Below the pieces are notes generated by a model. That model was given only the letters and a program-made list of their open reading frames with translations. It was not told where the DNA came from and searched no databases. A stretch of 64,000 nt of DNA from Eustoma russellianum (taxonomy: Eukaryota > Streptophyta > Magnoliopsida > Gentianales > Gentianaceae): the NCBI GenBank assembly GCA_036186865.1, contig AP025048.1, positions 30,296,870-30,360,869 of the forward strand, given 5' to 3'. This document shows, piece after piece, positions 23,003-35,496 of the stretch; the stretch's first letter is position 1, and every line of letters begins with the position of its first letter. The translations under genes were made by a program, and so were the position numbers.

Positions 23003-24836
23003 CAACAACAACAACAAGCATACTCAGATATCTCAACGTCAGCAATAGCTACCGGTAGAGTCTGAGGAGGGTAAGAGGCAGACAAACAATATCCCCATCC
23101 GAAGAGATAGAGGTTTACTTCCAGTGAGACCCCAGTTATATGTGTACCTGCATATATGACATAATAATAGACATATGGTGTGCTAGTATACTAGTGAAAG
23201 AATTTATTGAACACAAATAGAAAGCTGTTAAAATACATAAACATGTAGATGCCCACATAATAAAATACAAAGACAAAAACGAAAAAGAGTAACGAAGTGC
23301 AAAATCAACCTAAAGTATATAGAGTATTTAAGCTCCTAAGTATACTTTAACGTGTCCCTATATCCTGCCTAAACCTCCTTAACGTTAATCATCTCCCTCC
23401 ATGAACTCATATCCTGGACCATATCCTCAGAAAGGTGTAAATCTAGCAGGTCATGTCTAATCTGCTCATCCCAAGTTAATTTGGGCCTGTCTTTACTCCT
23501 CTTCCCTTCTACAATGAGGCTTTCAACTGCTCTAGCAGCCATAGTTGTCTGTCTCCTCTTGACATGCCCAAACCATCTCAGTCTTCCCTCCCTTATCTTA
23601 TATGCTATACTATTCACTCCTAACCTTTTCCTAAATACCTTCTGGTCTAGCCTTGTGTGCCTACACATCCACCTCAGCATCTTCACCTCTGCCACTTCCA
23701 CCTTCTGCGTCTATGTCCTCTTGATGACCCAGCAGTCTGTTCCATATAACATTATCGGCCGCACTGTCACCTATAAAATTTTTCCTTTAGCTTAGTTAGA
23801 AATTTCGTGTCACACAACACCCCTGAGGCCGCCCTCCACCTACACCAGCCTGCCTGAACTCGGTGGGCTACGTTACTATCTATGTCCCCATCTTGTTGTA
23901 CAAACGATTCTAGATACTTGAACTTACTTACCTATTGTACCCATTGACCATCGATGGTGAGGTGGTTATTCTCACCATTGGCTGTGCCGCTGAACTCACA
24001 GTGCATATACTCGGTCTTAGTACGACTAATCCGTAGGTCTTTTCTCTCTAAAGCACCTCTTCACTCATCTAGCCTCATACTCAAAGTATTTCTATCCTCT
24101 GCTATTAATACAATACCGTCAGCAAAAAAAACATACACCATGGAATTGCCTCCTGGATCGGTTTTGTCAACTCGTCTAGGACGACTGTGAAAAGAAATGG
24201 GCTCAAAGCGGACCTTTGATGAAGGCCTACCTCCACCGGAAAGAAATCCGTATTCCCCAAAGACGTACGAACAGTTGTTTTTGTCCTATCATACATATCC
24301 TTAATTATGTCTATATACTTCATATACACCCCTCTTGCATCTAGACTATCCCAAATCACTCTACGTGGCACACTATCATATGCTTGTTCAATATCGATGA
24401 AAACCATATGCCGATTGTGCTTCTTCTCCCTATACTTCTCCATCAATCTCATTAGAATGTGTATTGCTTCCGTAGTCGACCATCCTGGCATGACCAAACT
24501 GGTTCACTGTAACCTGAGTTTCTTCCCTAATTCTAGTGTCGGTTACTCTCTCCCATAACTTCATAGTATGACTTAGAAACTTAATTCTTCTATAATTCTC
24601 ACAACACTGTGCGTCTCCTTTGTTCTTATATAGAGGAACCAAGACACTCTTTCTCCACTCATCTAGCATTTTTCCTGGTTTAAAAATAAGGTTGACTAGT
24701 ATAGTTAGCCATTGAACTCCTTCCTCTCTCAGATACCGCCACGCCTCAATGGGTATGTTATCCAGCCCAACTGTCTTAGCTCTTTCCATCTTTCTAAGTG
24801 CTCTCTTCACTTCTTCTTGTATGATGTTCTGACATT
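23003..24836 (-). mobile_element. 5'-truncated RTE-type LINE, decayed
   Basis: On the minus strand the RT domain reads from high to low coordinate: KRALRKMERAKTVGLDNIPI, EWRKSVLVPLYKNKGD, KFLSHTMKLWERV, HMVFIDIEQAYDSVPR, TTVRTSLGNTDFFPVEVG, then KMLRWMCRHTR and GRLRWFGHVKR near the C-terminus. Frames shift several times, and the catalytic FADD region near 24125 is broken by a frameshift after WCMFF. The element ends at 23003-23018 in a (TTG)n tail, read here as CAACAACAACAACAA, typical of RTE LINEs. The 5' side stops near 24836 inside the ORF. It lies antisense to the PES and kinase genes, downstream of PES. The copy at 3049-3663 belongs to the same family. Confidence 0.9.
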
Positions 24837-27299
24837 CACATTATGTGAAGAAGACCCAATAAATTACTTTCAATCGGAGGGACAATTTGGTCTTTTAGCA
24901 TCTAATTAAAGAGATTTAGGATTATTAGAATAGGGAAAGGGCATGAGTTCCTACATTACCTAAACATGTAAGTTAGGAAAAAATGGTATAGAATTCCATC
25001 ATCTTGAAGGCAATCCAAGTCAAATCCAATTCCGAAGTTATATTTGGAAACAACATGAAAAGGAGATTTCATTGACGTTAAGATCTTTTACCTTTTGTCA
25101 CGTTTATGATGGATTTCTAGGGGTTTCAGCCCAAAATAGAGGTCGTGAGACCAAATTTCTATGTGAATGAGTATCTCCAAATGTAATTGATGTCAAACAA
25201 TGGTGTACTCGGTATAGGTTGTGGAATCCACATTGAGTAGACGAATGGATTGAGATTTTGCTGCAAAATATTAAAAGTAGGAGTTTTTATTTATGTGTTA
25301 TATAAATATCATTTCTATTTGTTGAATTGGGATGAATCGTGATACTAGATGCTTAGAGATTGATAATCGTTAGCAAAACTACTTTTGGTAATGTAACTGA
25401 CAATATAATAATGATTCGTAAACTTATCCTCTGATTGAAAAGTATCCTTGTTCATTAATTATTCATATTCCTTTTGATTGCAGATCTGCATTACTGTATT
25501 ATTAGGATTCATACCAAATATACCATAGAGAGAGTTCATTAGAATCTTATAAATAAATGTCATAGCTTCATCACCTTATTCTCAAACAAATAGCCCCTAA
25601 GAGGAATTATATGATAATCTAAATGACGCACAAACTTCAACTTTTCGTTATAAAAGACTAAGAATTTTCCTGTAAGGAAGACATTGAACATGTGTAATAT
25701 GTTGTTGGAACCATTATGAAAGTCTAGTTAGGGTATACGAATAATCTTGGGTGAATTAAGGTTGAATGCATAAGTTTTAGGCGTGAAAAAGTTAGATTTG
25801 CATAGTTGAAAGAAGCTAAAAATCACATCAGGAACTTACCCAACATTCATCAAGTCAGGATTTGAGGTTTGTTCTAGAGGCTGGCTGAACCCTAAAATGG
25901 GTGGGCCAAACGTTTATGGTGGACAGTCCGCCACCTGAACTTGTTTTAACTACATCATATGATTTAGAACTCAGATTGAGACAATTCAAGATGCGTTGGA
26001 ATTCTCGATACAATATGCATAACTTTACTTCCGCAAGAAAAGTCTGAATAGGTCTCTATAATGGTCAAAATTATGTATCAATCTATAAGTAAGGAACATA
26101 GACGATATGGTTAAATATTATGTCCCTACAAGGTAAGTATCATATTCAGGGGCTAGGATAATTTGTTTAAATATATAATCATGATCTTATGGTTGCGTAC
26201 TTGCATGATCATGACATGATATGACTTGTGAAGATGATACATGATACGTGATTCTAATATTCACAATCTACAATCCCTATGACTTTTGACATTATGAGTA
26301 CGTATGATACACGATCTATGATTCTCATAACGCATGATATGCAAAGAACTAGTCAATTGATGATATACCCACGATTAGTAGCAAGTCATGTTATGATAAT
26401 TAAATGACTTAAAAGACTTAAAACGAACCAACGAATATGATGTTATGACATGATTAAAAATGAAATGACATGATATAATTGTATGATGAGAGATTTACTA
26501 CTTTTAAGATGTTTATGATATTGTCTTAAGTACATGATCATTTGACCCTTCTTAGTATCTTGTCTCGGGTTACTAGAAGAAAGATAGAAATGAGATTTAT
26601 TTGATGTATGATGATTTTTCGTATTTGGCATGTAAAAGCTCACCTCATTACATTGTCCATCTTTTTCATATGATTTAGAAGGTGTTGATATGTCGCTTTG
26701 GTTTATGAACGAAAGATACAACTTTGGTTTATGTCGCTTATTGTTAGATATTGAGGACACTGTCTTTGCAACTAGCTGAATTGTTTCGCAATTGATATAT
26801 GTTTTGATGTATGGATTTATAGACAAGTTATAAGCTGATTTTTAGACAATTATTTATGAGAATGTTGTTTATTATGTTTATTGATGGTTTTAGTTTTTGG
26901 CCTGTTTATGACACAATATGAGGACTTCATGACTCTTCGATTTTATGTGGCAAAAGTCATAGTTGGTCATATCCTTATCTTATGACATGGATCGTGACAT
27001 ATTTAAGATTAAAAATTATAAATGCCATCTATTAGAACTGAGGCTGAAATCTGCAATTTGAAACATGAAATCTGAATATGTTAAGTAACTGCATAATTTA
27101 AGTGCTCAAGTTGTTTGATAACTGTATAAATCTGAATGCTGAAACTAATTAAACTGATTATGAATGCTGAAACTAATTAAACTGTTTGATCATAACTTCC
27201 ATGTGAGGTCTGAAATGATTTTTTTTTGTTTGAAAAACTTCAATTTATTCTTACTTCCTTTTCTCTTTTTCTCAAACTATATGCTAAAAAGGGTCAATA
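24837..27299. other. Intergenic AT-rich tract, nothing recognised
   Basis: No convincing coding sequence on either strand. A portion near 26150-26460 is rich in ATGAT/CATGA words. The whole could be eroded retroelement sequence, but I cannot assign it. Confidence 0.5.
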
Positions 27300-28213
27300 T
27301 TACAATATGCTCTACAGGTGCCGCCACGGCGCCGCAACCAACCACCAGTATTCACCTTATGTTATTTCCGGCCTTATTCCGTCATCAAATCATACAAAAT
27401 CTCAACTTACACCATTATCAAATTTCTCTAAAATCCATACAATTTTCTAAATTCATATCAAATATAATCACACATATTTCATGACTTATAAATCATATAC
27501 CTAATCATGTCGCCAATTATGCCAAAAAAAAATCTGTTTTGGCCGAATTATCCGTAGCCAGTTAGCATTCTATGCCTTCGGCCTTCATGCACCCACAATC
27601 CAAAATTTACAATTTATACACATATATATATACGGTCACACATTCATATGCTATATATTATATTCATACGAAATTATAATATCAATCATGTCCCAAAATA
27701 TACATTTTTGGCCGAATACAAAGGTTATTGTAAGTGTATATATAATTCGTCCATATACAAAAATTACCAAAATTCATCATCCATATAAAAACACACACAA
27801 GCACATATACATATACACACTCGCACATACACACACACACATACAACCATATCATATATATACATCAATTTATTCAATCTAAAATATACATATGCATGAT
27901 CTTTAAATTTATATAAAAATATACATATATAGTTTGCAAAATCATAACGAGTACGTATAGGGTACTTACTTTTTTCTCTCTTTTTTTTTCTTCTTCTCCT
28001 CTTCTTCTTCCTTACTCTCGGTTGCCTCACCTTTTTTCCCCTCACTTTGGCCGGTTGTGTGTGGAATGGGGAAGGGAAGAGGAGTTACTAATATTTAAGT
28101 TAGTGGAGGTTATGGGAAGGCTATTGGAGGGATTTTAGGGAGTAGTGGGGTTATAGGATTAATAGGTGTGTGTATATATATATATGATTTGTTTTTTTCA
28201 TGGCTGTAACACT
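27300..28213 (-). repeat. Probable Ty3-type LTR remnant, antisense
   Basis: Read on the minus strand from 28213 it starts TGTTACAGCCATG. It then has a C-rich block (CCTCCAATAGCCTTCCC) and a purine-rich leader (AAGGAAGAAGAAGAGGAGAA) ending in AAGTAAGTACCC, followed by AT-rich sequence with several TTGGCC/GGCCGAAT words. The same order of blocks is seen at the start of the Ty3 LTRs at 52582 and 61941. The far end is not identifiable. Includes a CA-rich microsatellite at 27790-27845. Confidence 0.4.
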
Positions 28214-28579
28214 GACCTTAGCAGTCTTTACTACACCAGCTTTAAAGAGGTTTGTTTCTTTAGAAACAAAAGGTTATATTTTGATCTCAACTGTCTTTAA
28301 TGCACCAGCTTAAAAAAGGTCCGTAGAAAATATAAATTAAATCATTTAGCGACTTCTTAAATAAAATGTCTGGCATAAAAAACTGTTAGGAGATCCTAAA
28401 CACTCATACACGCTTCAGTATAAGCACTTATTTCTTTGTATGTCCATTAATGGTGGTGGTTCCAACTGATTAATGATGCAATTCAAAAGTAAAAATAGTT
28501 AGGAGATACATGATGATTCATATGTGTTGATTTGTAGACTAATTTTGCTGAAGAACATCATCGCAGATAGAGAAAATAT

Positions 28580-29070
28580 CCATTTAAAGGTGAACAAAAT
28601 TTTTAAAAACCAAACCAAATCAACGAACCATAACATATTTCAAAAATAAACCGTTTAATACAGTCCGGTTTCCAGTTTCTAAATTTAAAACCATAAAATT
28701 GCACGGGACAGTTTCTATAAAATATATATTTAATTTTAATTATAATTTATATAAATATATTCTAATTTATTTGATTGACTTATTGGTTTTTAATTTATTT
28801 AGTTGCATACTTGATTTGTAATTTATTTAGTTGGTTTGTAATTTATTTTATCGGCTACTTGGTTCGTAATTTTTGATTTTTATTGCTCAAAATTGTAGTT
28901 AATTAAATAAACCAAAAAATCGAAACCAAACCAAGCCAAACTAGACTGGTCAAATAGTCTGTTGACCAGTTTTGGTCCATTTTTGGTTTTACTATTTCTA
29001 GACCGTTACAAACGGTTTGGTTTGTAATATGCCCAAACGACGGCTGGACTGGACCATATACACTTCTATG
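28580..29070. repeat. Dispersed repeat X, copy 2
   Basis: Longest copy of the repeat also seen at 10510-10830 and, partly, at 3664-3790. It includes AACCAAACCAAGCC, ACTGGTCAAATAG..TTGACCAGTTTTGG and GGTTTGTAATATGCCC. Non-coding and unclassified. Confidence 0.65.
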
Positions 29071-29510
29071 TCCATTGTTTTAGATGGTGAATTATTTTTA
29101 AAAATTATGCAATTTCAATTATATCATTTTAAGAAGTGTGGATAAACAAAAAAACAAAGAGCAAAAAACAAAACAAAAAAAGTGGTGTGGATAATATCTA
29201 ATCCCTTATAGAAAATTAACAAACTTTTGAAACACCCTAAAAGAAAACCACACTATAAAAGTCGGGTGGAACGATTGCATTCATAATCATAATCTCTAAA
29301 GAATCTAATGGCTATGTTACTCAATTTACTCCTAAAATAACTTCTGGTTATGAAAATATAAAATCATGAATCATGACTTATTAAAACAATTTTCTGTGAT
29401 TTATCAAATGTGTATTAAAAAAATTCAAGATTGACAAAAAATATTAAAAAAGAAAGTAAAAATTATAAATAAAATATTTCGTGCTGGGAATAGAAACATT
29501 AGAAAACATA

Positions 29511-29815
29511 GTCCAGTGGTAAGTGGCAAAGGTGATTGGGGCTAGAACCCGACGTCCCGAGTTCGAGTCCACGTGGAAACAATCCTTGTTGAAATATTAC
29601 AAAGGTTGCCTCTGGGCTGGCTGAGTCTCGAGTGTCATCTCCCTTTGCAGGGCTGCCGGTGGAGCACATCCCTGTCTCGAGTGTCCTCTCCCTTTGCAGG
29701 GCTGCTGGTAGAGCACATCCCTCGATTTATATCCCACCTGACTAAGGAGACTCTGGTACAGGTGGGGGAGAACCCACACCCTCATCAATAAAGAAGACAA
29801 TCTTCAAACACTTTC
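29511..29815 (+). mobile_element. tRNA-derived SINE with an internal tandem repeat
   Basis: The head has a polymerase III box A-like TGGTAAGTGGC (29517-29527) and a box B-like GAGTTCGAGTCC (29559-29570) at tRNA-like spacing. The body then carries two tandem copies of a ~49-bp unit (about 29626-29674 and 29675-29723) containing CTCGAGTGT, CTCCCTTTGCAGGGCTGC and GAGCACATCCCT. The end near 29815 reads CTCATCAATAAAGAAG. It is not a functional tRNA: the arms do not form a cloverleaf. It lies 0.9 kb upstream of the kinase start codon. Confidence 0.6.
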
Positions 29816-30184
29816 ACATCCATGGCCCCACTAAAAAGACGTAAAAAGGAAACAAGAAAAGAAAACATTTAAGTTTTAAAAATTCCATATCTACCCCTTT
29901 TTCTAAGAGCTGAGTTGTTGGAGACAATCTCGGCTATGATTTACTGACCTTTCATAAAAAGAAATGATTGTTCGAATTAATAGCTTCTAAAATTTTAATA
30001 AAAGTTAAAAGAAACAGAAAAGAAAGTAATAGTCAAATAAATACTACACCTCACCAAATCAGTGGAGCTTTTGACTTCCAGCAAGAAAAAGCCAATTATC
30101 AAACCCATGCAATACCCCATTTTTAATGTTTTTGAATTAAGCAAACAAAAATTGTAATAAATGTTGAAAGTTATTTCCTTGATT
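29816..30184. other. Upstream region of the kinase gene, no gene seen
   Basis: AT-rich sequence between the SINE and the TATA-like element. No coding sequence or recognised repeat. It presumably holds upstream promoter sequence. Confidence 0.4.
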
Positions 30185-30192
30185 TATATAAG
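30185..30192 (+). promoter_or_regulatory. Candidate TATA box of the kinase gene
   Basis: TATATAAG lies about 75 bp before a CTG-rich leader segment (30262-30290, GCTGCTGCTGCTGCTGCCCCTG) and about 510 bp before the start codon. The start codon itself sits 3 bp after TTTAGCTTTCAG, which looks like a splice acceptor. A 5'-UTR intron ending at 30700 is therefore likely, with transcription starting near 30220. Inference from sequence only. Confidence 0.45.
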
Positions 30193-30703
30193 AAAAAAAC
30201 TAGCAACCGAAGAAATCTAACATTTTTGGAAGTCCGATCGCGGACGAAGAAGTAGTTCAATCTTGCTGCTGCTGCTGCTGCCCCTGCTGTTGAATTGTCT
30301 GCCTATTTTGATGAACAGCTTGTTCTTCCTTTCTTTTCGCAGTTGATTTATATGGAGATGCTCGTGTATGCGTAGCTTGATTTTGCAAATATAGGTGTGT
30401 ATTTTGTTTAGATGATTTCTTTTCTGCTCTAGACTAGGGTTTGAAACTGTTGATTTGATATGGGTTTTCTTTGATACTGGGAATTTCCGGTAAATATGGA
30501 GTTTTGATCTATTCCGTTTTACTGGGGTGTGTATAATGCTGGGAATTCAGGTTAGGTTTGAGTTCAATTGTTTATTCTGCTAAAATATTTGAGGTTTTCC
30601 AGCATTTATGTATAGAGAAATTTCTTGTTTATCAGGTATTTTGTTGGGTTGAGTAGACTTGGAAATTATGAGAATATTGTGCAATGAAGTTTAGCTTTCA
30701 GAA

Positions 30704-33700
30704 ATGGGTTGCGTGCTGGGTCGTGAGGCATCATCAGGTGTAGTACATGAGAGCAAAGTGGAAAGAAGAGGCTTTGATAATCATGTTAAACAGAGTCGGG
30801 ACTTGAGCATTGAGACCGATGACCATTCGCAGGTTGAAGCTACAGAAAAGATAGATAATGGAGGTAATATTGTTGGGGTTGAGGATGATGGCCGCCTAAA
30901 CCAGAATAGGGTGGAGGGTCATGAAAAGTCAAGGGAGGCAAGGCGTAGGTCGAAACCTAATCCTAGATTGAGCAATCCACCAAAGCATAAACATGGAGAG
31001 CTGGTTGCTGCTGGATGGCCATCTTGGTTATCTTCACATGTCGGGGAAGCAATCGATGGTTTGCTCCCCCGTCGTGCGGACACTTTTGAAAAAATAGACA
31101 AGGTAAGTGTTTATCATTGATGTTTGTACTTTTTACTTGAAGCAATTTATAGAGATCTTGTTTAATAACATATTTTGTTTTCCTTTCTTCTTCAGATTGG
31201 ATCAGGAACCTATAGCAATGTGTACAAAGCAAGAGATAGTGTAACTGGTAAATTGGTTGCCCTTAAAAAGGTTCGTTTTGATAATTTGGAACCAGAGAGT
31301 GTGAGATTTATGGCTAGAGAAATAATTATACTGCGGCGGTTGGATCATCCCAATGTAATAAAGTTGGAGGGATTAGCTACTTCCCGAATGTCTTGTAGTT
31401 TATACTTAGTTTTTGAATATATGGAGCATGATTTGGCCGGACTTGCTGCGAGTCCCGATATCAAGTTTACTGAAGCACAGGTCATACTGCTTACCTATTG
31501 ACTAATTCTTTAATGTATGATATTCTGTTGATGTAGCTTGGGCTGGAAAAGTGGATAATTGTTTGCTTATTAGATTCCACTTGCAGGTTAAGTGCTACAT
31601 GAAACAGTTATTATCTGGTCTTGAGCATTGTCATAAGCATAATGTTCTTCACCGTGACATAAAAGGATCCAATCTTCTGCTTGACAATTTTGGAGTTCTC
31701 AGAATAGCTGATTTTGGATTAGCCACTATTTTTGATCCTCGCCATAGACACCCAATGACTAGTCGTGTTGTTACATTATGGTATAGACCTCCAGAACTCC
31801 TGCTTGGTGCCACTGACTATGGTGTTGGTATTGACTTGTGGAGTGCTGGATGCATTTTGGCTGAGTTATTGGCTGGAAAGCCCATAATGCCCGGCCGTAC
31901 TGAGGTAGAATTTCTAGCATTACCATTTTCAGTAGCAAGAAAACACTTCGCCATAATGACAGTTCATGTTTTCTTCTTTTATGGTGGTTCATTGTGAAGT
32001 GGTTACCACTTGCTTGGATATTATTTTGTTTTCCGTGAATTTTGTAAGTTATATAATTTTTGCGGAGGTTGTGTTTATTTAGTGTAAGTAACGTTAGTCT
32101 TTTCGTGTCACCAAGGTTGAGCAATTGCACAAGATATATAAGCTCTGTGGCTCCCCTTCTGATGATTACTGGAAAAAGTCCAAGTTGCCTAATGCGACAT
32201 TGTTCAAGCCTAGGGAGCCATATAGGCGTTGCATCAAGGAGACGTTTAAGGACTTTCCACCATCCTCCTTGCCGCTGATAGATACCCTACTCTCAATTGA
32301 CCCAGCAGAACGCAAGACAGCGACAGATGCATTGAAAAGCGAAGTGAGTTTCTTGTTATCTTTGTTATCGGTTCTGACCATAATCGTACAAAATAAAGTG
32401 AGTTCTCTCATGATTTTGGAGCTTCTTACATACTCCGTCTCAAATATATTGTCCTGGTTTGGCTCGAGCAAAAGTGAAGGAGTCTGACTATTTTTGTCAC
32501 TGTTCCTTTCTAGCCGTATTTAATTTCGTGTTGTGGTGAAAGTTGATGGATATAGCTGAACAAGTATCTCTCCTTTTCTCAGGAATAAGGATCTAGGATC
32601 TCACTCTGACTAATATTTTATGAGGAAAACTGCTTCCAGTTTATAGGTTTTGCTTTTCCTTTCGGCTTTTAACTTGTATGCTATTTTCTCTTCAAAGAGA
32701 CGAACACATGCAGGTATTGGTGCTTGTAAATCCGGATGCATCTCTGAACGTTTCTTAAAAGCTCACTAGCAGTAGATTTGATCATGTCTTTTTTCTCGAA
32801 TTAAGTATTTGTAGAAGCAGAAGTATTAATAAGGAAAATACAAAAGGAAAGAGAAAGGTCTCACATGAGACATTCCGGTGACATAATTTTAACATTATTG
32901 TAAGTTACATGAGCATTATTTCACTATCACGCATGAAAATCTTCATGGGGATAAATTTTTCTTGTCAGCTAGAGATTCCAACCATGGCATTTGCTTCATT
33001 CAGCTGTGATTTATGCGGCATCTTGGGATTTATGAAACTATGTTTATCTCTACACAACTGCAAAGTGCTCTATGTTAGATTTACTGATGGCACATGATTA
33101 TAAGAAATAGAACGGTTTCCTATGGCTTTGTTTCCTGAAATTTTAAGGTGAATACTTCGTGCAGGAGTAGATTATTTCAGTGGTAATTTTTTAGCTTCTG
33201 TTTTTACCATGTTTGGTCTTTTGGATGTCAACTTCTAATTTGATTTTTATGATGCAGTTCTTCACTACAGAACCTTTTGCTTGTGATCCTGCTAGCCTTC
33301 CCCAGTATCCTCCAAGCAAAGAAATGGATGCCAAGCGGCGGGATGATGAAGCACGAAGGTTTCGAGTTCTTTTTTTTTTCTTTTTTGCTTTGATTTGGAA
33401 TTTCTGGTACATTGTAAGGACGCTCATTTGTTTTTTGTGATATGTTCTAGCTTTTCGGTGTTGAAAGGTTCTTCTGACGATTTTAAAACTGCAGTGCAAT
33501 GCTGTTGTTTGCCTTTTCAGTTATTGGAGCTTAAACTAAGCCCAAATAAGTGTTCCATTATCAGAGCGCAATTTTGGGAATTCCTTACTGTGTTTAGTTT
33601 ATAGCTGGTAGTTACAGATTTACAGAATGGCACCGTGTATATCTTGATTTCAGCTGTTGTTAGTTATCCGTGGTTAGAATCTCTAATCTCATTTCACTTC

Positions 33701-34964
33701 ATGAAACTATGTTTGGTTAGTAGTTCTGCTTTTAAAGTTTTGGATGATTTTACCTGGATAGGGTGGTGCAATTACTTGTGCTACATCAGATTTTGTCAGT
33801 ACTTCAGTGCCATAGTTCCTAAACATTGTGGTTTGCACAGTAGGTCGAAAGCCAATCCCACCTAGTGGTTAAAAGGCTTGAGTATTGTTGTTACATTTGT
33901 TGTAATATTCGAAAAAAGTTACAGTAGATTAGTCCATTGTTACATATTATGTTGCTTATAAAGTGCATTATTTTGATCAAGGATGATTTATATGATGTAC
34001 TAATATGCTGTGAATATCCAGGCAAAGGACCGCAAGTAAAGCTCAGGGCGATGGTGCTAAGAGAACACGTGCACGTGATCGTGCTGCTGTCGGTGCATTT
34101 CCTGCTCGTTATGCCAATGCCGAACTTCAACAAAATCTTGATGTATGCCTTTTATTTCTTCATTGTGCAATCTTTCTATTATAGCTTAGTCTCTTTTCCT
34201 TCCTTTTCCCCACAATGACTGCTTCCATCATCTCTCCTTGACGCTTTTCGAGCCTGAGCTCATCTTGCAGCCCTAAACAAGTAAAGATAGTTCAGCTAAG
34301 AGATTTTATCTGTAAGGATACAGAGATAGGTGCAGTATAAGACGAATTTAGCAAACATGGTAGGTAGGTAACGTATTATCAGGTGAGCAGTTTGGTTTCA
34401 AAGGTACATTGTATCGTGGAATAAGCAATAAGGAATATTGAGTTTCAACCCGGTGCCATGACAAGTTATTTGAACATAGTAATTCCCTCATTGGATAACT
34501 TAAAGAGGGGTAAGATGTAACACTGACTACTTATCTAGGAGGTCCTTTTCTTGGTGATTTAGCAAGAAAACACATTTATAATGCATATGCTTGTATATAC
34601 AACAAATAAGGTTTATATCAGTGAAGGCTTCTTGTTTCATTATCATTGTTGATATTGTGACTTCTTAATCTTGCAGAGACGGCGTCTGATTAGCCATGCC
34701 AATGCCAAAAGCAAGAGTGAGAAATTTCCTCCTCCCCATCAGGATGGAGCCCTTGGAGTACCCTTAGGTGCTTCACATCACATTGACCCTGCAGCCGTTC
34801 CTCCGGATGTTGCCTTCAGTTCAACATCGTTTACGTATTCAAAAGAGCCAGTGCAGAGTTGGTCAGGACCATTAGTAGATCATGCTGCTGGTGGCGGAAG
34901 ACGTAAGAAGAATGAAGCTCAGGAGGGGAAAAAATATTCTGTTGGAAAGAAAAATAGGAAGTAG
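30704..34964 (+). CDS. CDK-like Ser/Thr protein kinase, At1g54610 family
   Basis: Seven exons join in phase to 579 codons plus stop: 30704-31102, 31196-31480, 31587-31904, 32116-32343, 33258-33358, 34022-34142, 34677-34964. The N-terminus MGCVLGRE is a consensus for N-myristoylation and probable palmitoylation, so membrane attachment is expected. Kinase motifs: Gly-loop GSGTYSNV (135-142), VALKK with Lys157, PESVRFMAREI in the position of the CDK PSTAIRE helix, HRDIKGSN (250-257, catalytic Asp252), DFG (270-272), and the T-loop TSRVVTLWYRPPE (286-298). A basic, Ser-rich tail follows the catalytic domain. The wording matches the plant CDK-related group often annotated as probable Ser/Thr kinase At1g54610 (about 570 aa); related members are CDKC- or IBS1-like. 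All motifs needed for activity are present. Substrates are unknown. Confidence 0.93.
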
Positions 34965-35360
34965 CAAAACAGAGTGTGTCAAAAAGAATAATGAATCAAG
35001 TGTTATCAGTCTATGGAAGAGGGGATCAAAGCATCCAACGACCAAGAGTTTTGAGCAGTGCTTGCGGGTGTAGTTTCTTTCTGGAAAGATGAAGTTCAAA
35101 GCATTTTGTAGAGGGATTAGGTATCCTTATTCTTTTCCATGAATATCAGTGTTCTTTCATAATTCCTGGTACAAATTTTCATGCGGGGCCGTACTGGTTT
35201 CTTTTTTTTTTTGCCCTTTTGTGTATATTCTTATTTTATTTGTTGGGCCATTCCCTTGTGTTCAGATGTTTTTGTTTTATTTTATTGATATATGTTTTTT
35301 TCCTTATATTCTTTGAGCAATTGTTTTCAGCTTATTGCCAGGTTACCCTTCGTTTGGGGA
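34965..35360 (+). other. Probable 3' UTR and downstream flank of the kinase gene
   Basis: T-rich sequence typical of plant 3' ends, with repeated TTTTATT words near 35230-35300. No coding sequence. The polyadenylation site cannot be placed precisely. Confidence 0.5.
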
Positions 35361-35496
35361 GGGCTGGGATCCGGTATGCCCATCTTCCTCTGTGTATCTA
35401 CAAGACATATGGGTTTTGGTTGGGCTCAAATCAAAGCAACCCTCATATGTCTTGGACACGCTGCGGAAGAAGAAGGGTAATACCGGATCCCATCCT
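35361..35496. repeat. ~135-bp imperfect inverted repeat (hairpin) behind the kinase gene
   Basis: TGGGATCCGGTAT (35365-35377) pairs perfectly with ATACCGGATCCCA (35480-35492). CAAGACATATG (35401-35411) pairs perfectly with CATATGTCTTG (35444-35454). The 23- and 25-nt stretches between them are partly complementary (CATCTTCC against GGAAGA, with pyrimidine-rich against purine-rich sequence). The loop is about 32 nt (35412-35443). It could be a microRNA-type precursor, a small MITE, or part of the kinase 3' UTR. No match to a named miRNA is claimed. Confidence 0.7.

Noticed and set aside
24837..27299. Hidden gene in the 2.5-kb unassigned tract
   Set aside because: Frames are short on both strands, with no conserved motif or plausible splice-linked exons visible.
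29511..29582. Functional tRNA gene
   Set aside because: Box A and B are present but no cloverleaf or acceptor stem forms; it is the head of a SINE.
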